Origin: Pararge aegeria | Lineage: Eukaryota; Arthropoda; Insecta; Lepidoptera; Nymphalidae | NCBI RefSeq assembly: GCF_905163445.1 | Contig: NC_053190.1 | Coordinates: forward strand, 2,234,501-2,298,500 | Length of the DNA: 64,000 nt | Direction: 5' to 3' | In this document: positions 30,746-42,469 of the stretch, one piece after another | Numbering within the stretch: position 1 is the stretch's first letter | Layout of the letters: each line of letters starts with the position of its first letter | Notes under the pieces: generated by a model | The model's input: the letters and a program-made list of their open reading frames with translations, nothing else | What the model was told of the DNA's origin: nothing | Databases searched by the model: none | Made by a program: the position numbers and the translations under genes

Positions 30746-30867
30746 TCGGATCGTAAAGCACTCTCTGATGCTTCGCATCATGAGTCGTGCAATAGTTATT
30801 ATTATAAGACACACATATGTACCACAATCCAGCAAATAAAATAATTCTATACTTTTCTATTCTAACC

Positions 30868-30995
30868 ACTAGATCACTTTTTTGTGATAAGGCCACCTTT
30901 GCGCCCTGGCTCTAAGTACTTTCATTGTTTTCCTAGTGATTTTCCTATTGTGTTGTTTTGCAATAAAGTTTTTTCAATTCTACTCTATTTAACCC
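30868..30995 (+). repeat. RTE-like LINE 3' end
   Basis: GTGATAAGGCCACCTTTGCG and TGTGTTGTTTTGCAATAAAG. Confidence 0.55.
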
Positions 30996-30999
30996 GCGA

Positions 31000-31585
31000 C
31001 CCGTGTAGAGCGCCAGAAATGGGTTGAAAATGATGATACAAGGCGATGGCTTATCAAATGAATAGAATCTTCAACACATCTTAAGCAGACAATTTTAAGC
31101 ATCAATAACCACGGGTAATAGACGGGTCCTTAATAAATATTGACTATGCAAGAGTAGGTATGAACTATGGAGGGCTTAGAATTACAAAATGTCCGATAGC
31201 ATTAATGTTGGCGCGATCGTTTGTATAATTTACCATCCTGTTCAATTAAAGCGAAGCGGTGTGCTTAAGGATAGAGGCATACTTATTACAAGCAACGTGA
31301 CGCATGCTAAATCAAATTAAATAGCAACAAAGCCCAAATTCTATCAAAAGATAAACGAGATAGCTAAGTTTGCAGAGTACGATAAACCATCGGCCTAGGT
31401 TTTTTTATATAAACCATCTCCCTCTGAGAAAATAAGCTTGTGTCCGGCTTTAAGATGAATGGATAAATGAATATGCTTTTACTGTACACTGTTTAAGACA
31501 GTATTGCGCACCTGGATAGCGGTATAACTTCGGCCGCTATCAAAATGCGGGGTTTGGAGGGAAACAACGCGCCGAGGGGTTACTT
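31000..31585. other. Mostly no feature
   Basis: ATGAATATGCTTTTACTGTA near 31470 resembles repeat G. Nothing else is recognised. Confidence 0.35.
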
Positions 31586-31589
31586 CGAA

Positions 31590-31790
31590 TAAATAAATAA
31601 ATAAATAAATAAATATACTACGACAATACACACATCGCCACCTAGCCCCAAAGTAAGCATAGCTTGTGTTATGGGTACTAAGATGACTGATGAATATTTT
31701 TATGAATAATATACATAAATACTTAGAATATACATATAAACACTTAGACACTGAAAAACAGTGCAAACTGCGCCAATCGGCTGGCGAATG
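31590..31790 (-). mobile_element. SINE-A copy, internally deleted
   Basis: The tail, CACCTAGCCCCAAAGTAAGC and body to CACTTAGACACTGAAAAACA are present. They join directly to GCAAACTGCGCCAATCGGC, so the B-box region is deleted while the head remains. Confidence 0.8.
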
Positions 31791-32037
31791 TTACGGACAT
31801 GCGCGTCTTACCTTCATACGCATAGCAATCACTTTATTATATTTGTCGGATAACCTTTGTGAACTGTGCTACTTAGTATTTCTACAATAAACGAATCTAT
31901 TACTACAGTGCTAATATTATTGACAGCCAGAGCTCTCTCGAACCTAATTAGGGTACTGGCTCCACCATAAACAACATAAAAGTACAGAAAAAAAAACACT
32001 GTTATTATAATGTTCAGTAGTAATTTTTTTTTACAGT

Positions 32038-32200
32038 AGTAATTGACGGGTCAAGCAGATAGTCCAACTGTTGTTAAGTGAAGAACCATTGCCTATAAAC
32101 AAAGCAATACTTCACAGGGCATGCAATGAACACGTCGTACAAAATACCTCGCTGTGTATATGAAATGAACGATACGATGATAACTTTCAGACCAGCACAG
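32038..32200 (-). repeat. Interspersed repeat F
   Basis: AATTGACGGGTCAAGCAGAT, ATTGCCTATAAACAAAGCAA and TTCACAGGGCATGCAATGAA, inverted relative to 40345. Confidence 0.6.
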
Positions 32201-32439
32201 CAAAGCAACGCGGCACAAATAAGCATGGCATTAGTACTTCTCAGGATTAGCTCTGTCAAATTAAACTACTATTTAATATGTTTGATATATAGCGACTAAA
32301 ACAAAGTACAGTAATTTTTTCCTACACTTGGATGAATTATAAATTTTATTAAATTTAAAATTAATATAAAAAATGTTTGTGTCTCATTGTAAACTTCAAT
32401 GTTCCTTCTAGATGGCGCTACAGTCGGTAAAAGACTGAT

Positions 32440-32585
32440 GTGAACGGCATATACTAATTTCGGCAACGACGGCAGAAGAGTTTTAGCTTAATTGGTTGAA
32501 GCGCTCAGGCTGCGATTGTTAGAGAGTCGCAGGTTCAAATCTTATCGGTTCTGAATTTTTTTATATGCTATTTAAATTAAGAAAA
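32440..32585 (+). mobile_element. SINE-D copy
   Basis: GGCATATACTAATTTCGGCA precedes a tRNA-like unit: TTTTAGCTTAATTGGTTGAA (A box), GAGAGTCGCAGGTTCAAATC (B box), TATCGGTTCTGAATTTTT. The same leader and unit recur at 38585. It is too degenerate, and the wrong overall shape, to be a working tRNA gene. Confidence 0.65.
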
Positions 32586-32910
32586 AAAATTAAAAATGAT
32601 GTTTCCTCCTTCTCCTTCTATTGGAATTCTCATACGATCGCGTCCGCTGTTATAATCTTGTATCCACCTTAAACTTATGTACTTTAAGTGTAAGTAACTT
32701 GCAGAGTAAATTGTGTGTGATTTAGACCGCTAACATCCTACACAGGGCTTTTGGTAACCACATCTTTAAGTCTGCCAAAATGTTTACACGTATAGAATTG
32801 CTTACCATAAATTACTTAGATTTAATAAAGACACGTTAATATGCCCAGCCGTCAGACGCTGTTTCTCTGTATTAGGGTAAATGTTGTGTTATACCTATTT
32901 GTTATTTTAA

Positions 32911-33160
32911 CTAGCGGTTGCCCATCTTAGTCTTTGTTTCCAGCGTTTTTTTGTAAATTAATATTAACCTATGAAGTTGGAGCAATTCACACCCAAGCTT
33001 TTTTATCGTTTTAGTAATCCTTAACATTATTATAGGATTTGTCTGTAAGCTTACGTTTTATATAAACTTTAAACTTATTGAGAACTCAAAGATTTAAAAA
33101 AAGACAAATAAGCAAACAAACAAACATATTTTTTCTTTTATAATATATATTAGCTGTTTT
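32911..33160 (-). mobile_element. Helitron-like copy with LINE-D scrap inside
   Basis: Inverted 3' end CTAGCGGTTGCCCATC at 32911 and 5'-type AGCAAACAAACAAACATATT near 33110. At 32985-33088 it contains ACACCCAAGCTTTTTTATCG and the following LINE-D C-terminal region, so LINE sequence lies within the Helitron-like sequence. Confidence 0.45.
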
Positions 33161-33480
33161 TGTCGTTTCTTCCGGTTTTCTTCCCGACATTCCGGTTTTT
33201 TTTTTTATTCTGCGTAAACCAGATGTTTTCCTAAGCTAAAAAATATTCTTTGGATTGCGTTGGAATGGTCCTCCATTAGACAAAGGACACTTTAATATCT
33301 ACATATCTTTGGTCGGCTTTATAATAATAAAATGCTAAATTTCCTTAAGACCGCTGTAGTATTTGAGATGAAAGCTGAAAAAGTCACCACCGAAGTGCGA
33401 GTGCTGTGCCGTGGATCGAAATTCGTGCCCTCGTAAGAGAAGATGAGGCCCTAAAAAATCAGAAAATTCATCAATGAAAT
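33160..33480. other. No feature recognised
   Basis: No repeat family, hairpin or credible frame. Confidence 0.4.
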
Positions 33481-33481
33481 C

Positions 33482-33508
33482 CATGAAAGGTTAAGACAAC
33501 CTTTCATG
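33482..33508. repeat. Perfect 11-bp hairpin
   Basis: CATGAAAGGTT, AAGAC loop, then the exact complement. Confidence 0.8.
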
Positions 33509-33778
33509 TCAATTCATAAAACACAACACTTTGATCCAATAACTTTAAATAAAATAAGAAATAGTCGCATTGTCTCTACAGTTAACACAAAAACAGCCTT
33601 TGCTCTAGGCAACTAAAGAAACAATCTTGTCTGCTGTATAATAGAATAAATAGAGTATTGAATATTTATCCACTGAAACTGCATGACTGTAAAATAACAG
33701 TAACAAATTGGTTGAAATCATTAACGTACGACGAGACAGAATCTCTCATCCTGATTATAAAGTGAAATCACACACATA

Positions 33779-33830
33779 AACACACGCACACACACGCTCA
33801 AACACTTACACACACACACACACATATTTG
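33779..33830. repeat. CA-rich microsatellite
   Basis: Imperfect (CA)n over about 50 bp. Confidence 0.85.
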
Positions 33831-34144
33831 CGTGCTTGCATGATTGAGTTTGAAAAATTCTAAACATTAAACAAAAAAAAAAGGTATAGAATTATAAAAT
33901 GTAATAAATTGGTTAAGTCATGTTAAGTATTAGTATATTTGTAACATTTAAATCGGAACGAGTGAGACCTCCAAATACAGGTTTATTCCAAACTTAAATG
34001 AAGGTCTTAGCCTTTTGTTTTTTAGTGAAATTTAGATAACAAATAAATTATTTTTCATTTCTCATTTTAATTTGTTGTATTAGTTATCACTGTCCGAAGC
34101 GTTGTGGTATGCATACCTTTTAAAACCATATCCTTTTTGTTATA

Positions 34145-34400
34145 GTAATGATTCACGGACCAAGCAGGTGGTGAGAAGTGGAATACCATCGCCTATAAAC
34201 AGAGCAACATTTCACGGGGCATGCAAGGAGCACATGCTGCAACATCCCGCCGTGTGTCCATCAATTTGAAGCGTAGGTCTTAAGCCTCATGAGACTGCGA
34301 TTGCAACGGCAACCACGCCCTTCAAACCCAAATACAGCATTGCAACGGACGAGTTCTGTCACAAAAAGCTCTACTTATACGAAGAACGTGTCGTCCATCT
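34145..34400 (-). repeat. Interspersed repeat F, long copy
   Basis: CACGGACCAAGCAGGTGGTG, TCGCCTATAAACAGAGCAAC, GGGCATGCAAGGAGCAC, CGGCAACCACGCCCTTCA and GACGAGTTCTGTCACAAAAA. Near complete in inverted orientation. Confidence 0.7.
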
Positions 34401-34404
34401 ATAC

Positions 34405-35095
34405 CATTTACGGGCCAGTAACGTATTACATAGATATCTAAAAGAAACTTTACAAATGTAAATATGGCGTATTCTTCTGTAGCTCCGCAAACGTTAGCGC
34501 CGTAGCGAGCGAGCTACGCAAATCCTCCCACCTCATGCGGGGTCACGCGCTGGCGCTACGCATCGCCCTAAGTGGTAACAGAACGATACTTAACCGTTCT
34601 TTATTTTAGCATTTTTAAAATGTTTTCAATGACGTTGTAACTTCGATCAATAATGGGCAAGTTTGGACTGGAAGATAACTTTTGTGACAGATTTCGCATG
34701 TGCTTTAATGACTTATATCATAAGTTAAAAAAAAAAACAAAACTTTACGTGCTTTCCATTCCAATATCCTTACTCCGAACTGATACATCGGATTATTTAA
34801 CAGATAAATCAAATACCTAACAATTTTGGCCCAACCCAGGTTAAGAAACCGGTAATTCGTGATCCATTGTCAAACATGCATACCACTAGACCGACAAAGC
34901 AGTGTTCTAGACAATTACAGCACTGGGATGAAAATACTATTCATTGAATCCCAATAGCGATATAGCTTGAATAAGAATCCTACTAGGGTATTACGAATTG
35001 CCATAACAATACAAAAGGTTCTATGAATAAACAACATTGAATATTTTAAAAGCCCGAGACTTAATATCGTGTACATTATTCTACTAGTTGAACCC
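34405..35095. other. No feature; one CpG-rich patch
   Basis: Bases 34480-34575 are CpG-rich (GCGCCGTAGCGAGCGAGCTA), with GTAGCGAGCGAGCTAC forming a small palindrome. No exon is recognised. Confidence 0.35.
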
Positions 35096-35099
35096 GTTC

Positions 35100-35372
35100 T
35101 TTTAATACCCATAAATAAATATACGACGACACTACACACATCGCCATCTAGCCCCAAAGTAAGCATAGCTTGTGTTATGGGTACTAAGATGACTGATGAA
35201 TATTTTTATGAATAATATACATAAATACTTAGAATATATATATCAACACCCAGTCACTGAAGAACATTCATGTTCATCACACAAAAAAATTCTAGTTATG
35301 GGAATTGATCCCACGGCATTGGACTTAGAAAGCAGGGTCACCGCAAACTGCGCCAATCGGCCGTCAAAACAC
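35100..35372 (-). mobile_element. SINE-A copy, full length
   Basis: From the head GACGGCCGATTGGCGCAG at about 35368 to the AAATAAATATACGACG tail. The B box is mutated (GGATCAATTCCC on minus). Confidence 0.85.
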
Positions 35373-35564
35373 AACCACGTCAAACCACACTGAGGTAGTT
35401 GTAAAAAACAAATGGTTTTTGCCATTTTGTGATGTGTGGCCATCTTGGATTTATAATGTGTCATAGTTTATAGTATTCTACTAGTCAAGTCCTATCTTTT
35501 GATACCCATATATTGAGGGAGTCGTGCATAAATAAGTTACCCACCATTCTCATCAAACGCAGCT

Positions 35565-35715
35565 AAGAACACTCCAACTAATTCAATTTTCGAACAATAA
35601 AAAAGAAAATCAAAATCAGTTTATCCGTTCCAAAAAAAACGATGCCACAGAAAGACACACACACAGACACGATTATCTTACAACACCCCGTCGTTTTTGC
35701 GCCGGGAGTTTAAAA
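35565..35715 (+). repeat. Interspersed repeat J
   Basis: ATCAAAATCAGTTTATCCGT, ACGATGCCACAGAAAGACAC and ACACCCCGTCGTTTTTGCGC match a common lepidopteran repeat of uncertain class. Confidence 0.5.
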
Positions 35716-35719
35716 ATAA

Positions 35720-36100
35720 GATTCAAGAGCGTAGCCTTCGAAGCATTAATAGGGTACAAGGTATTTTACTTTGGAAGTTATAAAACAAACGAGCCTTCAA
35801 CCCTCACGGGGTTAGGGCCCGACCTCACTAAACTAAGTGCATTACTCACAAAACTCGAGAAAGAATTTCAATTTAATAATTAATTGTGCGAAACTTCACC
35901 CCGGGACGATGCCTACCCTGAATTATTGAAAAAAGAGGGACCGATCGCCTTTTTTTACAGTCCCCGCAATCAACCCGGCTATCATACTTATAACCTACTT
36001 TAGGCTTTATCAACCTTTTTTAATACGAGCAGCATAAAGTAATATTTTTTTATTTCATGGATGACTTTAAACTAAGATTTTCGTGGCTAATCAACATTTC
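35720..36100. other. No feature recognised
   Basis: No repeat head, hairpin or credible frame. Confidence 0.4.
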
Positions 36101-36104
36101 TTAA

Positions 36105-36445
36105 ATATAGGTGATTTTGGACCTGCCAATGCACAAGTTTAAAGAATTTGTTAAAACACATTTATTACAGCGATGTTACTATACAATTGATGAATTTTTT
36201 AATGACAAGGTTGCTTGGAAGCATCCGGCTCCGCTATCAGCTCTCACAAGATAGAAAAATGAATGTTAAAATGCAAAATGTAAATTGTTGATGTTGGAAA
36301 AGAGCAACTGCTGAGTTTCTTGCCGGCTTCTTCTCGGTAGAATCTGCCTTCCAAACCGGTGGTAGAATCACTACAAACAGACAGACTTGACGTTTCGAAA
36401 GTGCTTATATTAGGCCTACTTGAAATAAATGAATTTTGAATTTAG
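36105..36445 (+). mobile_element. LINE-E 3' end
   Basis: Keeps C-terminal codons (V-K-T-H region, GTTAAAACACATTTATTACA), GTTGCTTGGAAGCATCCGGC, TTCTCGGTAGAATCTGCCTT, AGGCCTACTTGAAATAAATG and a short GAATTTTGAATTT tail. Near identical to 62593. Confidence 0.75.
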
Positions 36446-36458
36446 TTCAACGGGTACA

Positions 36459-36494
36459 TACCACGATAATATTTCCGTGAATATTATTGTGGTA
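36459..36494. repeat. 15-bp hairpin, one mismatch
   Basis: TACCACGATAATATT and a partner with one wobble, loop TCCGTG, directly downstream of the LINE-E tail. Confidence 0.75.
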
Positions 36495-36499
36495 TAACC

Positions 36500-37310
36500 A
36501 TAAATTCTTATCATATTTACCGCCCATCACCGTGCCTTCGACAATAGGTAACCTAAGAAACTAACTAATAATAGTGGTACCCACTGCAACAATCAAGATA
36601 TTTTAAGTCGCACTCAAAAATAAAATAATTTATCGGTCAAATTACCGGTGTTTTAAATTTGGTACCAAGTACTACTTACTTACATAAATCTATTTAAATT
36701 CCTTACAAATTATATAAAAAAAAGACGGGTTGCACTCCGGTAGTGCCGGCAGAAGTGAAAACTTGATTATTAATTAACGTTGAGCATGTTTGATATTTTG
36801 GAATGGTTAGGGAATAATTTTGCACCAATTGCTTTATCAGTATAAAAGTACTATCATTTATGTGGTAGAATACAATATTCATTTATTGCGCTATCGTACA
36901 CAAACATGACAATTTATATTACATTAAAAATTTAACACTTTAAAACTATTACAATTATTTTACATTAAAAAGTTTATCTCTCCGAAAAATCAACTTTCAT
37001 CCATAATTTCAACGACTTTTTCACCATCATCATTACCAGAACTATCATCGCCAATCTCTAAAACTGATACGATAGGTTTATGGTAGCTGAAGTAAGAAAC
37101 GAACAGTTTTGATTCGAACCTATTTAAATGTCTAATAAAGACCGCATCAATAGTAGTTTTGACAAATCCGTCTTACGCTCTTTCGATCAGGTCACGTGTC
37201 CTGACGCGAGTTTAAGATTTTATACCCATTACAGAAAAAGTGTTCAACGCCGCTAAAGAAGTTTTCACTTCAAAAATCATTTATGTAACTTGTAATAAAT
37301 CAATAATAAG
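36500..37310. other. No feature recognised
   Basis: No named repeat or exon. Confidence 0.4.
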
Positions 37311-37314
37311 AAAT

Positions 37315-37420
37315 ATACTACGACAATACACACATCGTCATCTAGCCTCAAAGTCAGCGTAGCTTGTTTTATGGGTACTAAGATGACTGATGAATATTTT
37401 TATGAATAATATACATTATT
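37315..37420 (-). mobile_element. SINE-A 3' part
   Basis: TACTACGACAATACACACAT, TCATCTAGCCTCAAAGTCAG and GACTGATGAATATTTTTATG, then it breaks off. Confidence 0.75.
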
Positions 37421-37424
37421 TACT

Positions 37425-37810
37425 GTATCTGACACTTGTCTGTCAAACCGAAACGCTAATAGTTTTTGAGTAAACTACTGCCATAATTTTTACTTTTGAT
37501 TTTAATTTTGAATGTGATTTTGGGGCTGTATCTCTGTATATACATCACTCAAAATTGAAATCAAGTGACACATTTTTTATTCATTTATTCATTTATTCAG
37601 AATATTGGTAAGGGTACAGAATTGACACAATAAACATGGTGCTACGATAACTGTTGCAGTAGTATAAACTGTGTCGCAACAATTAACGCCCACCTCCAAC
37701 AATAAATGTATAGCACCAATAAGACAAAAGTAGAACACAGTAAATGCCAATAAAAAAAAAGAAAAGAGAATAAGAGTCAATTAAAATAATAAAAACATGC
37801 AGCGACTTAT
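37425..37810. other. Possible small repeat
   Basis: TTTTGGGGCTGTATCTCTGT and TCAAGTGACACATTTTTT weakly parallel 7700-7770 (GGGCTGTATCTGATTTC), suggesting an uncharacterised family. The 63-codon frame is not supported. Confidence 0.3.
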
Positions 37811-37814
37811 TTAG

Positions 37815-37880
37815 TGCGGGTGTGTGTGTGCAATTGTGTGTGTGTTTGTGTGTGTATATGCATGTGTGTTATGTGTATGT
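37815..37880. repeat. (TG)n microsatellite
   Basis: Imperfect TG units. Confidence 0.85.
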
Positions 37881-37889
37881 CTAAGGTTT

Positions 37890-38580
37890 ACTTTGGGCCT
37901 TTTTTTTTAAATCTGTTGAAGTAGGAAGAATCACATGTTTCAACATATTTTTATTAGGTACGCGTCACGTAGCGTAGTTACTGTCAGTGTCGGTCTTTTA
38001 TCTTTAATAGTGTTGTCATAAGTAAACGCTTAGAATGTTTTGAATTACTTTGTATGGAAAAATAATTATGCTTCTTTTCTCAGATATGATATGTAATTTT
38101 TATTTTAATGTTAGTAGAATAAATGGCTTTTTAATTACAGTTTTTTTTGCAAATCCCGTGGGAATCGTAGGTCTTGCTGGGACAAAAAGCCTTTGTTTCT
38201 CCTTTGAACTACCTCTATACCAAAAATCAACTCGATTAGTAAGGGGGTAAAGTAAGAACAAACAAACACAATAAGCATTTATTTTAGTAATAAATAATAC
38301 TTTACCTAATCGGTAATAAATATTCAATCATCCATGAGAAGGTTAGGTATAAACACACAAAATGACCAAAAGAAAAATCTACATCCGTTCTCCTAATTCT
38401 ATTTTCACTTAAAGATAAACTGCACCGCAACCTTAATAATCCTGGATGTGGCCGGGACACGCAAGCCTCACATTATTTATAATCTAATATGCATGAGGAA
38501 CCTCTGAGCGCCCTTTTACGAAAATATTAAGCAAATAAAGGCGGATACGAACTGAAAAGTGGACTGTTTCGGGCTATGCA
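37890..38580. other. No feature recognised
   Basis: Overlapping frames of 66 and 75 codons on opposite strands have no motif. Confidence 0.35.
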
Positions 38581-38584
38581 ATAG

Positions 38585-38735
38585 GCGATTGTATAGGCCG
38601 CATATACTAATTTCGGCATCGGCAGTTGCAGAGCCGCCGCCCCCGCTTAGTGGGCAAAGCGCTTAAGTCACCATTGACAGAGAGTCGCAGTTTCAATTCC
38701 TGTCGGTTCCAAAAACTTTTATATGCATTTTAAAT
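38585..38735 (+). mobile_element. SINE-D copy
   Basis: GCATATACTAATTTCGGCAT leader, CGCTTAGTGGGCAAAGCGC, GAGAGTCGCAGTTTCAATTC, TGTCGGTTCCAAAAACTTTT. A second copy of the 32440 family. Confidence 0.65.
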
Positions 38736-38861
38736 TCATAAAATGTATATGTCCTCCAATTGTAGGCTAAAACACCATAAAAATTATAAAATTATTTTAA
38801 GTTTTTAAATTCAGCTTTATACTAAGGTGCAAGTTGGTTCGAAAAAGATTTTAACGGATAG

Positions 38862-39110
38862 ACGGCCGACTGGCCAGTGAGCAGCGACCCTGCTTTCTGA
38901 GTCTAAGACCGAGGGTTCGATTCCCACTACTGGTAAATGTTTATGTGATGAATGTTTTTCAGTGTCTGGGAGTTTATATGTGTATTCTAAGTATTTATGT
39001 ATATTATTCATAAAAATATTCATCAGTCATCTTAGTACCCAAGCTACGCTTACTTTGGGACTAGATGGCGATCTGTGTATTGTCGTAGTATATTTATTTA
39101 TTTTATTTAC
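38862..39110 (+). mobile_element. SINE-A copy, full length
   Basis: GACGGCCGACTGGCCAGTGA head (a few bases missing in the A box), GGGTTCGATTCCC B box, GATCTGTGTATTGTCGTAGT end and ATTT tail. Confidence 0.9.
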
Positions 39111-39119
39111 TTATTTGGA

Positions 39120-40335
39120 TCAAGGTACGTGACGATGATTTATATAACTAAATACTTAATTTTTGCTACAGTGTATTTTAATATCAACAAGTCTATTTTA
39201 TTCTCATAAAATACGTTAGTAAGTTTTTCGAATAGAATTGAAAACATTTTTTCTATAAACAAACAATTAAACTGTTGAATTCAAATTGCAACAGAACCTA
39301 GCTAGCGCTCAAACGGTTACAATTTTTTTTTATATTATTTTGAAATTCCAATTAATCCTGTCTGGTCTGGTAACCCAAAGATGCAGTTATTTATCAACCA
39401 ACAGAAAATATCGGCATGTGTGCTTATTTTGTTACGTTGCCATGGAATAAGGATCAAAAATTTATTAACTGTCATACATTTCCAGGCATATTTATATATG
39501 CCTAATAATATGCTAATAATTGCGCGCTAGCATCCGTCGTTATGGACATTATGATTGCCTATTTGAATTTGGCTTGAATTTTTTTTATTTAATCACTCTA
39601 CGAAATAATAAATCACAGTTGATTGATTTAACGTAGCATCGCTGTTTTAGGGGCCAACAGCTCTACGGGCGGCTAAAACAAACGTTGTCAGATTGAAATG
39701 TTTCAACAAACACTAGGCGCATAATGAGAGTGTTCCGTACAAAGAATATATTATCTCATTCCGCTTCATGAAAGTCAGTATTAGTTTGAGGCCGTTTTAA
39801 ATTTTAAAATTGCTCATATATGGGAATAGTCAGTATTAATTATTGTTTAGTGCCCAGAACGGAGCATGAATCTGCGTTCGGATTTATCTAAAGTTGTGTG
39901 ATATTTATTTTAGTACGGTTTCCTAAAAAAGTACATTCGCATATTTAATTGTTCGTTAACGTACAGCTGTACAACTGTATATTAGGTAGATATCTCTTCG
40001 CTAAAGTGATTATCTACTTTTTAAATGTATGTTTTTTCCAAAAACAGTGAATAATTAATTCTCATACGTCTCAGATATATTGTTAAAAATACAACGAAGC
40101 AAGTTTGCGTAAAATATGCATTTTGATATGAAAGTACTCATATCATATTGTCTATGTCCTTAGGATATAAATTACATATGAGTTCAGATCCTTACGATAT
40201 CTCTCGCAATTCGATGGTAAAAAGAAGATGAAAAAGGAATTCTTGATCGCTCACAAACATTAAATAAAACAAAAAAACTAATTAGCACAAAAAAAAATGT
40301 AGGCATTGCAACCTTCACAGGCATTCTTTTATAAA
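39120..40335. other. No feature; scrap of repeat L
   Basis: Unique-looking AT-rich sequence. CAGATCCTTACGATATC, CAATTCGATGGTAAAAAG (40187-40225) echo the repeat inside foldback copy 2. Confidence 0.4.
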
Positions 40336-40344
40336 TCTTTTATT

Positions 40345-40590
40345 AATTTCAAGTAGTAGTGGGGCGTTTTGTGACAGAGCTCGTCCGGGGAAGTACGACT
40401 ACAATGCTTATTTCTGCCTTTAAGCAGCATTGTTGCAATGCTGTGTTCCGGTATGTCTGTGGGCGTAAAGTGCTGGTGTAATAACAGGGCAACACTTTGC
40501 AGAATATGTTCCTTGCATGCCCTGTGACGTGTTACTCTATTTATAGACGATGGTGGGCTATCTACATAGTCCATTAATCATTAACATATA
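40345..40590 (+). repeat. Interspersed repeat F, long copy
   Basis: AGTAGTGGGGCGTTTTGTGA, GAGCTCGTCCGGGGAAGTAC, TTTCTGCCTTTAAGCAGCAT, TGCATGCCCTGTGACGTG and ATTTATAGACGATGGTGGGC. The 81-codon minus frame lies within it. Confidence 0.7.
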
Positions 40591-40599
40591 ATAAAAAAA

Positions 40600-41155
40600 A
40601 AAAATCGTTTAGAAAATATCAGGAAAGAGATTCCGTTCCGAGCGCACTCTGCCTGAATAGATATGAATGTTTTAGTAAGAAAAAGTGCGAAAAACAAATA
40701 ATCTCCTAAGTACACCACATAATCCATGTTTAAACATAAAATCCTCACATGTAAAAAAGGGAGGCGAGGTGTCGGTGTGTGAATCGCGTATAAATTATTC
40801 CCCGCGGGCCTCCCTGGACGGTGGAATGAATTTTTAATCGAATTACCGCCCCGTGAGAAATTTTACAGATAAATCTTAACGATATTAGCATGATGTAATG
40901 GCCGGCTCTTCGTACCTGACGTCAGGTGTTGGAAGAAAATGGTATTGTTCAAAATAGGAATTTATTTATTTACAAATTATTTCACTATATAATTTGCTGG
41001 ATGAAACTAAAGAAATCCTAGTAAAAAAATTCAAAAATAATTTATTCAAGAAAGCCTTTTATGAAGCAAATTACTTTTTCAAATTAAAACCTATTTAAAA
41101 GTCATAACCTATATGTTTTTAATATATTGTCATAAAACGTTTAATTAATTATATT
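40600..41155. other. No feature recognised
   Basis: No named repeat or exon. Confidence 0.4.
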
Positions 41156-41158
41156 TTA

Positions 41159-41596
41159 CTAGCTGTTGCCCGCGACTTCGTCTGCGTTTGATTTTGATTT
41201 TTGATGTGGCATTAAATTTACTTGTAATTCTAAAAAAAAATAAAGTACTCAGTATAGCTAAGCCTTGACTTAGGGGTTTGCTGCTGTCCGCTGAGGAGTT
41301 CTGTCCTCTATCTCTAACCACAGTTTGGACAAAATTAAACACATATTATAACCTCTATAGTACAAAAATAATTATTTAAATCGGTTATAATTTGTCGGAG
41401 TTTTGGTATAAATCGTCAAACACTTTCATCCCCTCTCCCAAAAGAACCGAGCTTAATATCGGGATAACAAGTATTCTATATTACTTTTAACACTTCCAAG
41501 AATATGTGTACAAAGTTTAATGAGGATCGGTCAAGTGGTTTTTGCGTGAAAGCGTAACAAACAAACTTACATTCACATTTATAATATTAGTAAGGA
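41159..41596 (-). mobile_element. Non-autonomous Helitron-like element, both ends
   Basis: On the minus strand it starts A|TCCTTACTAATATTATAAAT at 41596. It ends GAAGTCGCGGGCAACAG-CTAG|T at 41159. The 3' end has a 6-bp stem around GAC-GAA-GTC with one bulged base, an 8-nt spacer and CTAG. Insertion between A and T, with no target duplication, is the Helitron rule. At about 438 bp it encodes nothing and would need an autonomous Rep/helicase partner. Confidence 0.75.
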
Positions 41597-41599
41597 TAA

Positions 41600-42465
41600 G
41601 GATAAGGATTATTTCAAATTGGGATTTGAGAATTTTATTATAGGTATTTAATCGTAAATATTTATTATGTCTTAACTTCAAAATATCTCGTTTTTTTTTC
41701 TATAATTTCAGGAATGTATATTTAATCTATAGTAAAAATATTTGCACGCCTAGTTTTTGGCAAAACATGGGCCTTGATTTCTATATACTATGTTGTTGTT
41801 ATTTATGTTTAGCAAATAACTATTCTATTCTATGTTATTTTATTAAATCTAAGAATAATTAAGGAGAAAATTATATGAATGGCTTGTCTAGATCCAAAAC
41901 ATTTTACACCATAAATGGCTTAATGCAATTTAAATTAAATTTAAGAATAATTACATTTCTTATTTACGAGCAGCCTGCCAATCTCCTATTTCCCTGACAG
42001 TTTGAATGTTAAATTAAATTTTAATTGCTATTAACAAACGTGACATTTCATTCATCTGATTAAGTATTTTTTTTATGACCATTTTATGTACATATTCTTT
42101 TCTTTTAACATCAATACATTTGTAATAAGACGAAGATGTCCTGCATTTGTTGGGGGAGTGTATTCGGAATAGACCAATGAGAAACCATTTATTATGTAAG
42201 TTTAAAATTAATGTTTATGATGTGGGGATTTGTCAAAGTATCCTGGCTGCACCTTATTCAGAGATAGCCAGAATGCTATTAGTTTTCAAGTTAAGATAAG
42301 AGAAGAAATAAGTATTAATTAACGTTTAGAGAACGATGGGGCTCAAAGTCCCGAATAAATGAAGAATTAAAAAAAACAACAAACTTCAATAAATTTGGCG
42401 AATGTAACCCAAATAATAATAACAATAGTTATCTTTATGGGCATATTATATTATAATAATAAAAA
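41600..42465. other. No feature; acceptor-like site at 41712
   Basis: TTTTTTTTTCTATAATTTCAG, ending near 41712, is a fair 3' splice site followed by about 49 open codons. The composition is not protein-like, and no donor was found. Confidence 0.3.
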
Positions 42466-42469
42466 ACCT

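Noticed and set aside
32440..32585. Possible functional tRNA gene
   Set aside because: Internal promoter boxes are present, but the acceptor and D stems do not form, and a related copy with the same non-tRNA leader exists at 38585.
41690..41860. Acceptor-like TTTCAG followed by about 49 open codons
   Set aside because: The peptide is a T-rich artefact (Tyr, Leu, Cys, Asn runs) and no donor fits.
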